Notes: a model not told the origin generated them from the sequence alone. Shown: positions 35,901 through 47,012, counted from the first letter of the stretch. The stretch: 64,000 bases of DNA from Mayamaea pseudoterrestris (GCA_027923505.1 BROI01000014.1:744001-808000); one strand, 5' to 3'. A program made the numbers and translations.

Positions 35901-37669
35901 GGGATGGCAATGTATTTGGTGACAACTTGTCACCAGTCTCAGCCTGCAGATGCCATGACATTCAGACACACCTATAGCAGGCCCTGTAGGTGCCCAAAAT
36001 ACACCAGAATGGTGCCAACATCATTATGCAGGCTGCGCTACAAAATGGTAAGCTTGGCTGGTGTCTCAGGGGATGGCAATGTATTTGGTGACAACTTGTC
36101 ACCAGTCTCAGCCCGCAGATGCCATGACATTCAGACACACCTACAGCAAGCCCTGTAGGTGCCCAAATTACACAAGAATGGTGCCAACATCATTTTGGAA
36201 GTTGCGCTACAAGATGGTAAGCTTGGCTGTTGTCTCAGGGGATGGCAATGTATTTGGTGACAACTTGTCACCAGTCTCAGCCCGCAGATGCCATGACATT
36301 CAAACGCCCCTACAGCAAGCCCTGTAGGTGCCCAAATTACACCAGAATGGTGCCAACATCATTATTCAGGCTGCGCTACAAGATGGTAGGCTTGGCTGGT
36401 GTCTCAGGGGATGGCAATGTATTTGGTGACAACTTGTCACCAGTCTCAGCCCGTAGATGCCATGACATTCAGACACACCTACAGCAGGCCCTGTAGGTGC
36501 CCAAATTACACCAGTATGGTGCCAACATCATTATTCCTGCTGCGCTACAAGATGGTAGGCTTGGCTGGTGTCTCAGGGGATGGCAATGTATTTGGTGACA
36601 ACTTGTCACCAGTCGCAGCCCGCAGATGCCATGACATTCAAACGCCCCTACAGCAAGCCCTGTAGGTGCCCAAATTACACCAGAATGGTGCCAACATCAT
36701 TATTCAGGCTGCGCTACAAGATGGTAGGCTTGGCTGGTGTCTCAGGGGATGGCAATGTATTTGGTGACAACTTGTCACCAGTCTCAGCCCGTAGATGCCA
36801 TGACATTCAGACACACCTACAGCAGGCCCTGTAGGTGCCCAAATTACACCAGTATGGTGCCAACATCATTATTCCTGCTGCGCTACAAGATGGTAGGCTT
36901 GGCTGGTGTCTCAGGGGATGGCAATGTATTTGGTGACAACTTGTCACCAGTCGCAGCCCGCAGATGCCATGACATTCAGATGCCCCTACAGCAAGCCCCA
37001 TAGGTGCCCAAAATACACCAGAATGGTGCCAACATCATTATTCAGGCTGCGCTACAAGATGGTAGGCTTGGCTGGTGTCTTGGGGGATGGCAATGTATTT
37101 GGTGACAACTTGTCACCAGTCTCAGCCCGCAGATGCCATGACATTCAGACACACCTACAGCAGGCCCTGTAGGTGCCCAAAATACACCAGAATGGTGCCA
37201 ACATCATCATTCAGGCTGCGCTACAAGATGGTAGGCTTGGCTGGTGTCTCAGGGGATGACAATGTATTTGGTGACAACTTGTCACCAGTCTCAGCCCGCA
37301 GATGCCATGACATTCAGACACACCTACAGCAGGCCCTGTAGGTGCCCAAATTACACCAGAATGGTGCCAACATCATTATTTGGGCTGCGCTACAAGATGG
37401 TAAGATTGGCTGGTGTCTCAGGGGATGGCAATGTATTTGGTGACAACTTGTCACCAGTCTCAGCCCGCAGATGCCATGACTTTCAAACGCCCCTACAGCA
37501 AGCCCTGTAGGTGCCCAAAATACACCAGAATGGTGCCAACATCATTTTTGAAGTTGAGCTACAAGATGGTAAGCTTGGCTGGTGTCTCAGGGGATGGCAA
37601 TGTATTTGGTGACAACTTGTCACCAGTCTCAGCCCGCAGATGCCATGACATTCAAATGCCCCTACAGCA

Positions 37670-38217
37670 AGCAGCTCGTGGCTCGTAACTGGTGGCTCGT
37701 AGCTCACAGCTCTCACGCATGTGAATTCTCTCATTGTTTGCAGTTCCGGTCCTAGATGCTTCCATGGCTTGGCTTTCTCGGGGATGGCAATGTATTTGGT
37801 GACAACTTGTCACCGTCTCCCGTCAAACCTAGCAGGCCCTGTAGGTGCCCAAGTTACACCAGAATGGTGCCGACATCCTTATTAGGCTGCGCTACATTGG
37901 TAGGCTTGCGTTCTCGGGGGTGGCATGTGTTTGGTGACAACTTGTTCGCCGGTGCCGTGACTTCAAGCCTCGCGTGTGCCCAAATCCCCGCCCCCCTTTT
38001 GGCTGCGCTACAAGTGGTTGGCCTGGCTGGTGTCTCGGGGATGGCAATGTTTTGGTGCACTTTACCGTCTCCCCCGGATGCCGTGACTTCTAACCCCTCC
38101 GCCCTCCAAGTAGCATCATTATTCAGGCTGCGCTGCAAGATGGTGGCTTGGCTGGTGTCTCGGGTGGTGGAAATGGTTTTTGGTCAACGTTTGCTGCATT
38201 GCTTTGCCTGTAATCAG
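37670..38217. repeat. Decayed satellite units inside the array gap
   Basis: After GCAGCTCGTGGCTCG-type sequence and about 60 bp of unique DNA, about three satellite units can be traced (about 37755-38165) with many small losses and changes, far more diverged than the units on either side. Either old units protected from homogenisation or locally poor assembly would explain this. Confidence 0.7.
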
Positions 38218-38472
38218 AGTCTGTTTGTGTGTCCTGTATACGACAGACCACTGTTTCCTTGCCGGCACAATGTTGTGTTGGAACCCGGACAGTTTTTGGG
38301 GCATTACTTTGCGGGGAACGACGACATTTTTCAAAACAAGAAGCTCGTTGTATTGGATGGTCCCTGTGGTGTTGGCAAATCTAGCTTCGTGCGTGAGTAC
38401 GAAGTGCGAGAATCTACGCGCCTCGCGGCGATGGACCGAACGCACAATGTCTTGGTGATTTCCGACCGAAGA
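38218..38472 (+). CDS. Orphan P-loop NTPase segment within the satellite
   Basis: An open segment of 85 codons reads ...LVVLDGPCGVGKSSFVREYE (Walker A, GPCGVGKS) followed about 25 residues later by NVLVISDRR. This spacing resembles motifs I and Ia of superfamily-2 helicases, in particular origin-binding-protein-like helicases carried by large DNA viruses and some mobile elements; that assignment is weak. It is bounded by a possible acceptor (TTTGCCTGTAATCAG, ending 38217) and a GTAAGT donor (38473-38478), both phase 0, so it could be one exon. No other part of such a gene is seen within the window; it may be a captured fragment. Confidence 0.4.
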
Positions 38473-38482
38473 GTAAGTGATC

Positions 38483-38670
38483 ACTCGCAGCTGGTAGCTG
38501 GTGACTCGCAGCTGGTGACTCGCAGCTGGTGACTCGCAGCTGGTGACTCGCAGCTGGTGACTCGCAGCTGGTGACTCGCAGCTGGTGACTCGCAGCTGGT
38601 GACTCGCAGCTGGTGACTCGCAGCTGGTGACTCGCAGCTGGTGACTCGCAGCTGGTGACTCGCAGCTGGT
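38483..38670. repeat. 14-bp minisatellite, about 13 copies
   Basis: GACTCGCAGCTGGT is repeated almost perfectly and contains the palindrome CAGCTG. A looser version (GCAGCTCGTGGCTCG, about 37670-37710) marks the other side of the same gap, so the island is bracketed by related short repeats. Confidence 0.9.
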
Positions 38671-38696
38671 AGTTGTTGACTCGCAAACACCTCACT

Positions 38697-41600
38697 GGTG
38701 CCCAAAATACACCAGAATGGTGCCAACATCATCATTCAGGCTGCGCTACAAAATGGTAAGCTTGGCTGGTGTCTCATGGGATGGCAATGTATTTGGTGAC
38801 AACTTGTCACCAGACTCATTCCGTTGAGGCCATGACATTCAGACACACCTACAGCAGGCCCTGTAGGTGCCCAAATTATACCAGAATGGTGACAACATCA
38901 TTTTTGAAGTTGAGCTACAAGATGGTAAGCTTGGCTGGTGTCTCAGGGGATGGCAATGTATTTGGTGACAACTTGTCACCAGTCTCAGCCTGCAGATGCC
39001 ATGACATTCAGACACACCTATAGCAGGCCCTGTAGGTGCCCAAAATACACCAGAATGGTGCCAACATCATTATGCAGGCTGCGCTACAAAATGGTAAGCT
39101 TGGCTGGTGTCTCAGGGGATGGCAATGTATTTGGTGACAACTTGTCACCAGTCTCAGCCCGCAGATGCCATGACATTCAGACACACCTACAGCAAGCCCT
39201 GTAGGTGCCCAAATTACACCAGAATGGTGCCAACATCATTATTCAGGCTGCGCTACAAAATGGTAAGCTTGGCTGGTGTCTCATGGGATGGCAATGTATT
39301 TGGTGACAACTTGTCACCAGACTCATTCCGTTGAGGCCATGACATTCAGACACACCTACAGCAGGCCCTGTAGGTGCCCAAATTATACCAGAATGGTGAC
39401 AACATCATTTTTGAAGTTGAGCTACAAGATGGTAAGCTTGGCTGGTGTCTCAGGGGATGGCAATGTATTTGGTGACAACTTGTCACCAGTCTCAGCCTGC
39501 AGATGCCATGACATTCAGACACACCTATAGCAGGCCCTGTAGGTGCCCAAAATACACCAGAATGGTGCCAACATCATTATGCAGGCTGCGCTACAAAATG
39601 GTAAGCTTGGCTGGTGTCTCAGGGGATGGCAATGTATTTGGTGACAACTTGTCACCAGTCTCAGCCCGCAGATGCCATGACATTCAGACACACCTACAGC
39701 AAGCCCTGTAGGTGCCCAAATTACACAAGAATGGTGCCAACATCATTTTGGAAGTTGCGCTACAAGATGGTAAGCTTGGCTGTTGTCTCAGGGGATGGCA
39801 ATGTATTTGGTGACAACTTGTCACCAGTCTCAGCCCGCAGATGCCATGACATTCAAATGCCCCTACAGCAAGCCCTGTAGGTGCCCAAATTACACCAAAA
39901 TGGTGCCAACATCATTTTTGAAGTTGCACTACAAGATGGTAAGCTTGGCTGGTGTCTCAGGGGATGGCAATGTATTTGGTGACAACTTGTCACCAGTCTC
40001 AGCCTGCAAATGCCATGACATTCAGATGCCCCTACAGCAAGCCCTGTAGGTGCCCAAAATACACCAGAATGGTGCCAACATCATTATTCAGGCTGCGCTA
40101 CAAGATGGTAGGCTTGGCTGGTGTCTCAGGGGATGGCAATGTATTTGGTGACAACTTGTCACCAGTCTCAGCCCGCAGATGCCATGACATTCAGACACAA
40201 CTACAGCAGGCACTGTAGGTGCCCAAATTACACCAGAATGGTGCCAACATCACTTTTGAGGCTGCGCTACAAGATGGTAGGCTTGGCTGGTGTCTCAGGG
40301 GATGGCAATGTATTTGGTGACAACTTGTCACCAGTCTCAGCCCGCAGATGCCATGACATTCAGACACACCTACAGCAGGCCCTGTAGGTGCCCAAATTAC
40401 ACCAGAATGGTGCCAACATCATCATTCAGGCTGCGCTACAAGATGGTAGGCTTGGCTGGTGTCTCAGGGGATGGCAATGTATTTGGTGACAACTTGTCAC
40501 CAGTCTCAGCCCGCAGATGCCATGACATTCAGACACACCTACAGCAGGCTCTGTAGGTGCCCAAATTACACCAGGATGGTGCCAACATCATCATTCAGGC
40601 TGCGCTACAAGATGGTAAGCTTGGCTGGTGTCTCAGGGGATGGCAATGTATTTGGTGACAACTTGTCACCAGTCTCAGCCCACAGATGCCATGACATTCA
40701 GACACACCTACAGCAGGCCCTGTAGGTGCCCAAATTACACCAGAATGGTGTTAACATCATCATTCAGGCTGCGCTACGAGATGGTAGGCTTGGCTGGTGT
40801 CTCAGGGGATGGCAATGTATTTGGTGACAACTTGTCACCAGTCTCAGCCCGCAGATGCCATGACATTCAAATGCCCCTACAGCAAGCCCTGTAGGTGCCC
40901 AAATTACACCAGAATGGTGCCAACATCATTAATCAGGCTGCGCTACAAGATGGTAGGCTTGGCTGGTGTCTCAGGGGATGGCAATGTATTTGGTGACAAC
41001 TTGTCACCAGTCTCAGCCCGCAGATGCCATGACATTCAGACACACCTACAGCAGGCCCTGTAGGTGCCCAAAATACACCAGAATGGTGCCAACATCATCA
41101 TTCAGGCTGCGCTACAAGATGGTGGGCTTGGCTGGTGTCTCAGGGGATGACAATGTATTTGGTGACAACTTGTCACCAGTCTCAGCCTGCAGATGCCTTG
41201 ACATTCAGATGCCCCTACAGCAGGCCCTGTAGGTGCCCAAATTACACCAGAATGGTGCCAACATCATCATTCAGGCTGCGCTACAAGATGGTAGGCTTGG
41301 CTGGTGTCTCAGGGGATGGCAATGTATTTGGTGACAACTTGTCACCAGTCTCAGTCCGCAGATGCCATGACATTCAGACACACCTACAGCAAGCCCTGTA
41401 GGTGCCCGAATGGTGGCAACATCATTGGTCAGGCTGCGCTACAAGATGGTAGGCTTGGCTGGTGTCTCAGGGGATGGCAATGTATTTGGTGACAACTTGT
41501 CACCAGTCTCAGCCCGCAGATGCCATGACATTCAGACACACCTACAGCAGGCCCTGTAGGTGCCCAAAATACACCAGTATGGTGCCAACATCATCATTCA

Positions 41601-42062
41601 GGCTGCGCTATAAGATGGTAGGCTTGGCTGGTGTCTCAGGGGATGGCAATGTATTTGGTGACAACTTGTCACCAGTCTCAGCCCACAGATGCTGTCACAT
41701 TCAAACACCCCTACAGCAAGCCCTGTAGGTGCCCAAATTACACCAGAATGGTGCCAACATCATCATTCAGGCTGCGCTACAAGATGTTAAGCTTGGCTGG
41801 TGTCTCAGGGGATGGCAATGTATTTGGTGACAACTTGTCACCAGTCTCAGCCCGCAGATGCCATGACATTCAGACACACCTACAGCAGGCCCTGTAGGTG
41901 CCCAAAATACACCAGAATGGTGCCATCATCACTTTTGAGGCTGCGCTACAAGATGTTAAGCTTGGCTGGTGTCTCAGGGAATGGCAATGTATTTGGTGAC
42001 AACTTGTCACCAGTCTCAGCCCGCAGATGCCATGACATTCAAACGCCCCTACAGCAAGCCAA
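38697..42062. repeat. Satellite array 2b, ~169-bp unit, about 20 copies
   Basis: Continues array 2a in the same orientation. A three-unit (507-bp) higher-order repeat is clear: the ACTCATTCCGTTGAGG variant ends at the same place 507 bp apart (38820 and 39327), and a related unit sits at about 35770. A 158-bp unit occurs near 41400. The last unit runs into GCCAAGGATACACCCAAGTT (42058-42077), related to CCATGGATACACCCAGATT at the left edge of array 2a. Confidence 0.95.
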
Positions 42063-42320
42063 GGATACACCCAAGTTATACAAGATGGTTTGAAAGACAG
42101 ACACAAGGAACTTTGTACTCACTGGACCTGTATGGTTCACTAGAAGGTATTGAGCAGCCAATGTGTCGGTTGTCATTTTTTTTTCTTGCCCCGCAAATTT
42201 AGGAAACGGACTCGCAGTGGCACTCAACGCGACACGGCGACAAACTCGCGTCGAGGACTCATCCGCCTTGGTGGCGATCTGATTTCTTATTGACAGTAAA
42301 GAAACCTCTTCCTGTCACTT

Positions 42321-42959
42321 ATGAAGCATTCTCCGAATTTGGCTAGCGTTCTATTTATTTGCATAATTATCGCGCCTCACGCGCGAGGGTTCGTTCATTC
42401 ATCAGCAGGGTTGTCCTCACGGCAGTGGCAAGCCGATTCATACTGTCACAATACGCAAACTATCTCATCTACTGCTCTGTTCAAGGGCAATCGAACCGAA
42501 ACAAACACTGAAAAATTTTATTCAGATAATTTGGTTCCAAATGGTGATCTTTTGCTTGTCGACGTCGGCGCGGTGGTTCTCGCATGTCAATTGCTCGGGT
42601 TGCAGGATGTTTTGAACGATCCAAACTTTTGGCAGAATGGAGGCTGGTTTCAAGCGCCTGCACTTCCTTCGACGCTACCAACGCTGGCATTACGAATTTC
42701 GCAAAACTCGCTGTCTTGGATTGTTGCAAGTGTAATTGTGAAAGGCTTTTCCTTTGAAACACAAAGCTCGACTGCTGCTGTCATGACTGCGTGCAAGATT
42801 GCAGCAGGATTCACCGTTCTACGTCTGCTCATATCTCTTACTGCCACGGGTATGCATCTGGACGATTGGGATGGAGTAGATGTTTTGCAAGAATGTTATA
42901 ATGTTTCGCTAGTGGGCATTGCAACGCGATACTTGTTCAACAGAATCACGGAAAGGTAA
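42321..42959 (+). CDS. Plastid-targeted membrane protein of unknown function
   Basis: 212 residues in one exon. The N-terminus (HSPNLASVLFICIIIAPHARG) is a signal peptide followed by FVHSSAGLSSRQW, a Phe-led, Ser/Arg-rich transit sequence of diatom type. The mature part has hydrophobic stretches at about 75-90 (LLLVDVGAVVLACQLLG), 135-150 and 158-180, so it is probably a thylakoid or envelope membrane protein, ending LFNRITER. I do not recognise the family. Confidence 0.75.
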   Translation: MKHSPNLASVLFICIIIAPHARGFVHSSAGLSSRQWQADSYCHNTQTISSTALFKGNRTETNTEKFYSDNLVPNGDLLLVDVGAVVLACQLLGLQDVLNDPNFWQNGGWFQAPALPSTLPTLALRISQNSLSWIVASVIVKGFSFETQSSTAAVMTACKIAAGFTVLRLLISLTATGMHLDDWDGVDVLQECYNVSLVGIATRYLFNRITER

Positions 42960-43016
42960 CTTAACATACTCAGTTTAAAGGCTTCTCAATTCTAAAACAT
43001 ATGCATGTCGAAAAAG

Positions 43017-45311
43017 TTACGTTTCTTCTGCTATGCGGATACTTATCAACTCGTTTGCCCTGACGCTGTCTGCATACACGGCATTCAGCCCGTAGATGCC
43101 AATCTTCTCGTGCGTCTTGCTGTAATGAACCAGCGACTTGGGTCGATCGTCAGAGTCTGGTAGATCCGTAGAAGCCACAACAAGATTATTCTTGTCATCC
43201 GTAAAACGGTGAGCACCCATGTCGTCCTTGTTTTGTTTCAGCAAGAGTGATCGGCCGCGAATTTGCAAGCGCGGATCGTTGGCCTGCAGCACTATCATTC
43301 CCTCCTGCTCCTTCTTTTCTGTTTCGAACAAGTCAACATCGCCAAATTCAAACGAGGTTTGGCGATGGCGCTTCAAAACATCGTTAATGCTTGCTCCAAG
43401 AATGCATGGACCGCAAGTAAAGAGCATGTCCGTTGAATGCGACACTGACAAGATTGGATTTGGACACAGCATGTCATCGTAATCGACCGACGTGAAGCGA
43501 TTGCGTATATTATTGACGACATTCTCAATGGTGCGAATCAAGAATGGATGGCCTGGCGTTGATGCCATAAGACCGTTCCACAGGCAGCTGCGATGCCCTG
43601 CTTGCAAGCCAGGTTCGTCCTGCGCCGTCATGAACCCAATATCGTTCGTCAAGACGATGTCCAAGTTACCTTCCAACAAAATGTCCATGTCCGCATAAAG
43701 GCCGCCTCGTATCAATAAAACACAATATCGGAACAAATCGGCGCGAAACGCACCCGGTAAGATTGCTGTTGGAGCAATGCAACATATATATGAGAAGACA
43801 GCGCGGGTCCACAATTCACAAACTCCTGCATACTCACCATCATAGGCTTCACGAACTTGCGGCGGAAAGTGGGTCGAGAGAAATTGGCCAGCAGTGTCAT
43901 CGTCATAAAAGTTATACTCCCATCCAGACTGACGAAACGATTCGATCAAGCGGCTCATGTTTGGATACTTTATCTTGTCGACTGGCTCATACCACGTTTG
44001 ATGGATGATGCGTGGAATGAGGCGATTGCCCTTTCGATAAAGTGGTGGACGAACAATCCATTCAGCCGCCACTTGCTTAGGCGGTGGTCGAATCTTGCAA
44101 AGCGCCCGACAAAAGCAGGGGCACTCTTTTTGACAGCGAATGCAGTCGGGCTCGGCATTTTCTTTGTATGTTTTCAAGCATTTGAAGCAGTCTCGGTGCT
44201 CGGGTAGACAAGAGTTTTCAATGAGAATGTCGAAAAAGTTTGGTGTCACCGCATTGGGAACGGCTGAAACCTCCGCTTTGCGTATCTCTTGTATTGTTGA
44301 TATGAATGGCAAGTCTTCGACTGGAAGCACCAACTTTGCTGGATCATCCGTCATGACGAATGGAATTGGCAGATGCAAAAGATCCGTCGCAACCAACGAT
44401 GATGCCGCCGTCAAGTATGGATGCTTCAGTAGCATACTCGGGGTCCAAACGTCGACATCCTCTGACCAGACCTGACAGCAAGGCTTGTTCAAGGAGGGAC
44501 ACTGGGGTGCCAAGGTCGTGCGTCCATGATGCCCTTGCACATAGGCAGCTTCCTTGACAAAGTCATGCTGCTCGTCACCTACCCATGTGCACTTTGCATC
44601 CAACAGTGTCCATTCCTGTTGCTTGTCATTCGTCACATACATTGCCAGCAAGTCGCTGTAGCGAAAGGGATCCAGCACCCTTGACTCGACGAGAATGCGC
44701 ATCATGTTTTGACAAAGGCGCGACTTTGGCCTGTCAACTTGCAGAAATGAATAACTCAATTTATCTTCCTGTATTTGAATGGCAGTGTTTCTTGGTTTGA
44801 GTAGATCTACCCATGGAACGAGCAGCTGCAGATTGTCGGCTTGCCAGTAAACGTTACCGACGCCAGTGTATAGGACACAATGTTGAAAGAGCTGCGTCGC
44901 ATATTCCGCCGGTAGCTCATCGAACCGACGTAAAAGTAAATTGTCATTCGAACTAATAAAACCAAGTTGGCAGAATCGTCCAAATGATTCAATGAATGCA
45001 CGCTGCTGACCATGTGTGTAAACATCAATGCTCGTGGTTGTCGAGTCGAACGTTACAGCTTCCTTACCAAAAAACTTCTCTGTACTCGTAGAAACAATGA
45101 TTCGAAACTGTTTAGAATTTAAAGATCGAGCTTGTTTTAACAGTTCCAGTGTCGGATCGCGAGGATGATAGTAGAACCACCAAGCGACTACGCCACAAAT
45201 CGCAACGAGTGTGATCAAGGACGAAGGAATGAAGGATGTGTTACTATTCTTAACGTCCCTTCTGCGGCGTCTTTCCTTGACATCGTTGGAAGCATGCTGA
45301 TCAGGAGCCAT
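43017..45311 (-). CDS. OCH1-like glycosyltransferase (DXD sugar-transferase fold), type II membrane
   Basis: Exons 45311-43838 and 43765-43017, with a 72-bp intron, give 740 residues. The C-terminal half matches the Och1/capsular sugar-transferase family: IPRIIHQTWYEP, then RADLFRYCVLLIRGGLYADMD with the DXD metal/nucleotide-sugar site. These are Golgi enzymes adding mannose or related sugars. A membrane span at about 28-46 (ITLVAICGVVAWWFYY) gives type II topology. The middle is Cys-rich (CFKCLKTYKENAEPDC...CPCFCRALC), possibly zinc- or disulfide-bound. Splicing gives AYDAILPGAFRADLFRY, as in the family. The intron has no in-frame stop and is a multiple of three, so unspliced RNA would encode 764 residues. 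Confidence 0.85.
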   Translation of the reverse strand: MAPDQHASNDVKERRRRRDVKNSNTSFIPSSLITLVAICGVVAWWFYYHPRDPTLELLKQARSLNSKQFRIIVSTSTEKFFGKEAVTFDSTTTSIDVYTHGQQRAFIESFGRFCQLGFISSNDNLLLRRFDELPAEYATQLFQHCVLYTGVGNVYWQADNLQLLVPWVDLLKPRNTAIQIQEDKLSYSFLQVDRPKSRLCQNMMRILVESRVLDPFRYSDLLAMYVTNDKQQEWTLLDAKCTWVGDEQHDFVKEAAYVQGHHGRTTLAPQCPSLNKPCCQVWSEDVDVWTPSMLLKHPYLTAASSLVATDLLHLPIPFVMTDDPAKLVLPVEDLPFISTIQEIRKAEVSAVPNAVTPNFFDILIENSCLPEHRDCFKCLKTYKENAEPDCIRCQKECPCFCRALCKIRPPPKQVAAEWIVRPPLYRKGNRLIPRIIHQTWYEPVDKIKYPNMSRLIESFRQSGWEYNFYDDDTAGQFLSTHFPPQVREAYDGEYAGVCELWTRAVFSYICCIAPTAILPGAFRADLFRYCVLLIRGGLYADMDILLEGNLDIVLTNDIGFMTAQDEPGLQAGHRSCLWNGLMASTPGHPFLIRTIENVVNNIRNRFTSVDYDDMLCPNPILSVSHSTDMLFTCGPCILGASINDVLKRHRQTSFEFGDVDLFETEKKEQEGMIVLQANDPRLQIRGRSLLLKQNKDDMGAHRFTDDKNNLVVASTDLPDSDDRPKSLVHYSKTHEKIGIYGLNAVYADSVRANELISIRIAEET

Positions 45312-45453
45312 TCTATGTTCCTAGTATATTCATGGAAAAGAGAAAATGATGGTTGTTTGATTGCTTTATGCGGAGGATATGCCAACGGATGAACTCGCCA
45401 TGGTGGATCGGAACCTCTTCCGATCGCGCCACATGGCTAGTGTGCTCTGACAT

Positions 45454-45466
45454 GTCGTACCGGTAC
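45454..45466 (+). promoter_or_regulatory. GTCGTACCGRTAC motif, copy 3
   Basis: GTCGTACCGGTAC, 130 bp upstream of the ubiquitin-S27a ATG, same orientation as the gene. Confidence 0.5.
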
Positions 45467-45589
45467 TAAATGAGTTACCGCGCTTACTAAACCGTCCAGC
45501 ACAAGGGCGCAGGGAAGCCGACCAGTGTGATCTCTTGTGCTCGTCGTTGCTTGCGCCGTTTCAAGAGTCCAAGCTAATCATACATCTAA

Positions 45590-46057
<468 letters not shown>

Positions 46058-46343
46058 ATAATCTAATCATTAACCTCGTGCTTTTACAAAATATCAAAAG
46101 CATGATATGAGCGTCTTATGTAGCGAATGATTTGATAGTTATGGTGTTGCGTTTGAATCGATAGTTAAGCCAACGTAATCTTGGTCTGAAGTGTTAAGTT
46201 GCTTCCAACTCGCATCGTAAACTATCAATGGCACTGTAACCATTATAGCTCATAAGACATTGCTAGAGTAGGCAAAACAAACATAAATCGATCCCTAATC
46301 TAGTAAGGGAATGCAGCAATGCTGCAAGCATCTAAAACAGACT

Positions 46344-47012
46344 CTACTTTTGATTTGGATGCCGCTCAAACGGATACACGTCCTGAAAGCACCGAAACAT
46401 GGCGGCATCAACATACTCCTCCGCTCTGGCAGCGCAGTTTGGATTGCCTCGGACACTGAGTATTGCTCGTCTCTTGACGCACTCCTTGCCATGGCCGGCA
46501 AACTTGGTCATGCGAGGCAATTCTTTGAAGAAAGAACACTCACCCGACAAATTTTCAGCTCGAATCTCGGTGCAAGCAATGTGAATGCAATTGTTCAGTG
46601 GGTCCATTTTCGTTCGACATTGATCAATCGCATGAATGAGCTCGTGGACCATGGTCTTGTGAGTCATAAGCTCATTCTCCATGTATTGCTGGCAAATGTA
46701 GATTTCGGGAAGAATTTTCGGTGAAGTCCCAATGAGTTTCTGTAGATCAGGATTGCATTTCCTACCGGTCTCATCGTCTTCTGTTTGCACCATTCCAAAA
46801 AAGCCTGCTCCTGGCTTGTCGCATTGGAGACATTGAATGAACCGATCGGGTGGCGTGCATCCGAGGTCGACGAGATGCTGAATCAGAAACTGGACGGCCT
46901 TGTTACTTGTCAATCCATTTTCGACCCATTTGCTGCATAGTTTTATTGCTTCTGCTTCTTCGTGGACTGGTTTGGCTTCTGAGAGCGATGGCTCGGGTAT
47001 AAAAGGAGCCAT
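46344..47012 (-). CDS. ATP23: Mitochondrial inner membrane protease ATP23 homologue (peptidase M76)
   Basis: 222 residues from the ATG at 47012 (MAPFIPEPS); an in-frame ATG at 47063 would add 17 residues with no family support. The zinc metalloprotease motif H123-E-L-I-H127 lies in MVHELIHAID, with the third-ligand region downstream (ACTEIRAENLSGECSF). Cys-rich pairs (CLQC; CVKRR; CAARAEEYV) fit a disulfide-bearing intermembrane-space protein. In yeast ATP23 processes Atp6 and assists F1Fo-ATP synthase assembly. The C-terminal ECVKRRAILSV and VDAAMFRCFQDVYPFERHP are family hallmarks. Confidence 0.92.
   Translation of the reverse strand: MAPFIPEPSLSEAKPVHEEAEAIKLCSKWVENGLTSNKAVQFLIQHLVDLGCTPPDRFIQCLQCDKPGAGFFGMVQTEDDETGRKCNPDLQKLIGTSPKILPEIYICQQYMENELMTHKTMVHELIHAIDQCRTKMDPLNNCIHIACTEIRAENLSGECSFFKELPRMTKFAGHGKECVKRRAILSVRGNPNCAARAEEYVDAAMFRCFQDVYPFERHPNQK

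Larger units (their letters stand above)
32372..37669. repeat. Satellite array 2a, ~169-bp unit, about 31 copies
   Basis: The same satellite as at 2572-9715 and in the same orientation, but mostly a different subfamily (CATTCAGACACACCTACAGC and GCCCAAATTACACC in place of CATTCAAACGCCCCTACAGC and GCCCAAAATACACC). The first three or four units (32372-32900) are the most diverged and carry GACTGGTGAGAA-type palindromes and a CCATGGATACACCCA segment. A 158-bp unit occurs near 35157. A 17-unit higher-order repeat, offset 2862 bp, links about 34044-34800 with 36906-37660 through shared rare variants (AGCCCCATAGG at 34132 and 36994; the CTTGGGGGATGG variant). Confidence 0.95.

Noticed and set aside
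38414-38735. Minus-strand frames reading QLRVTSCESPAASH repeatedly
   Set aside because: Translation of the 14-bp minisatellite.
32392-42202. The same kind of 88-codon frames in array 2, and matching minus-strand frames
   Set aside because: Same reason: a stop-poor tandem unit, not genes.
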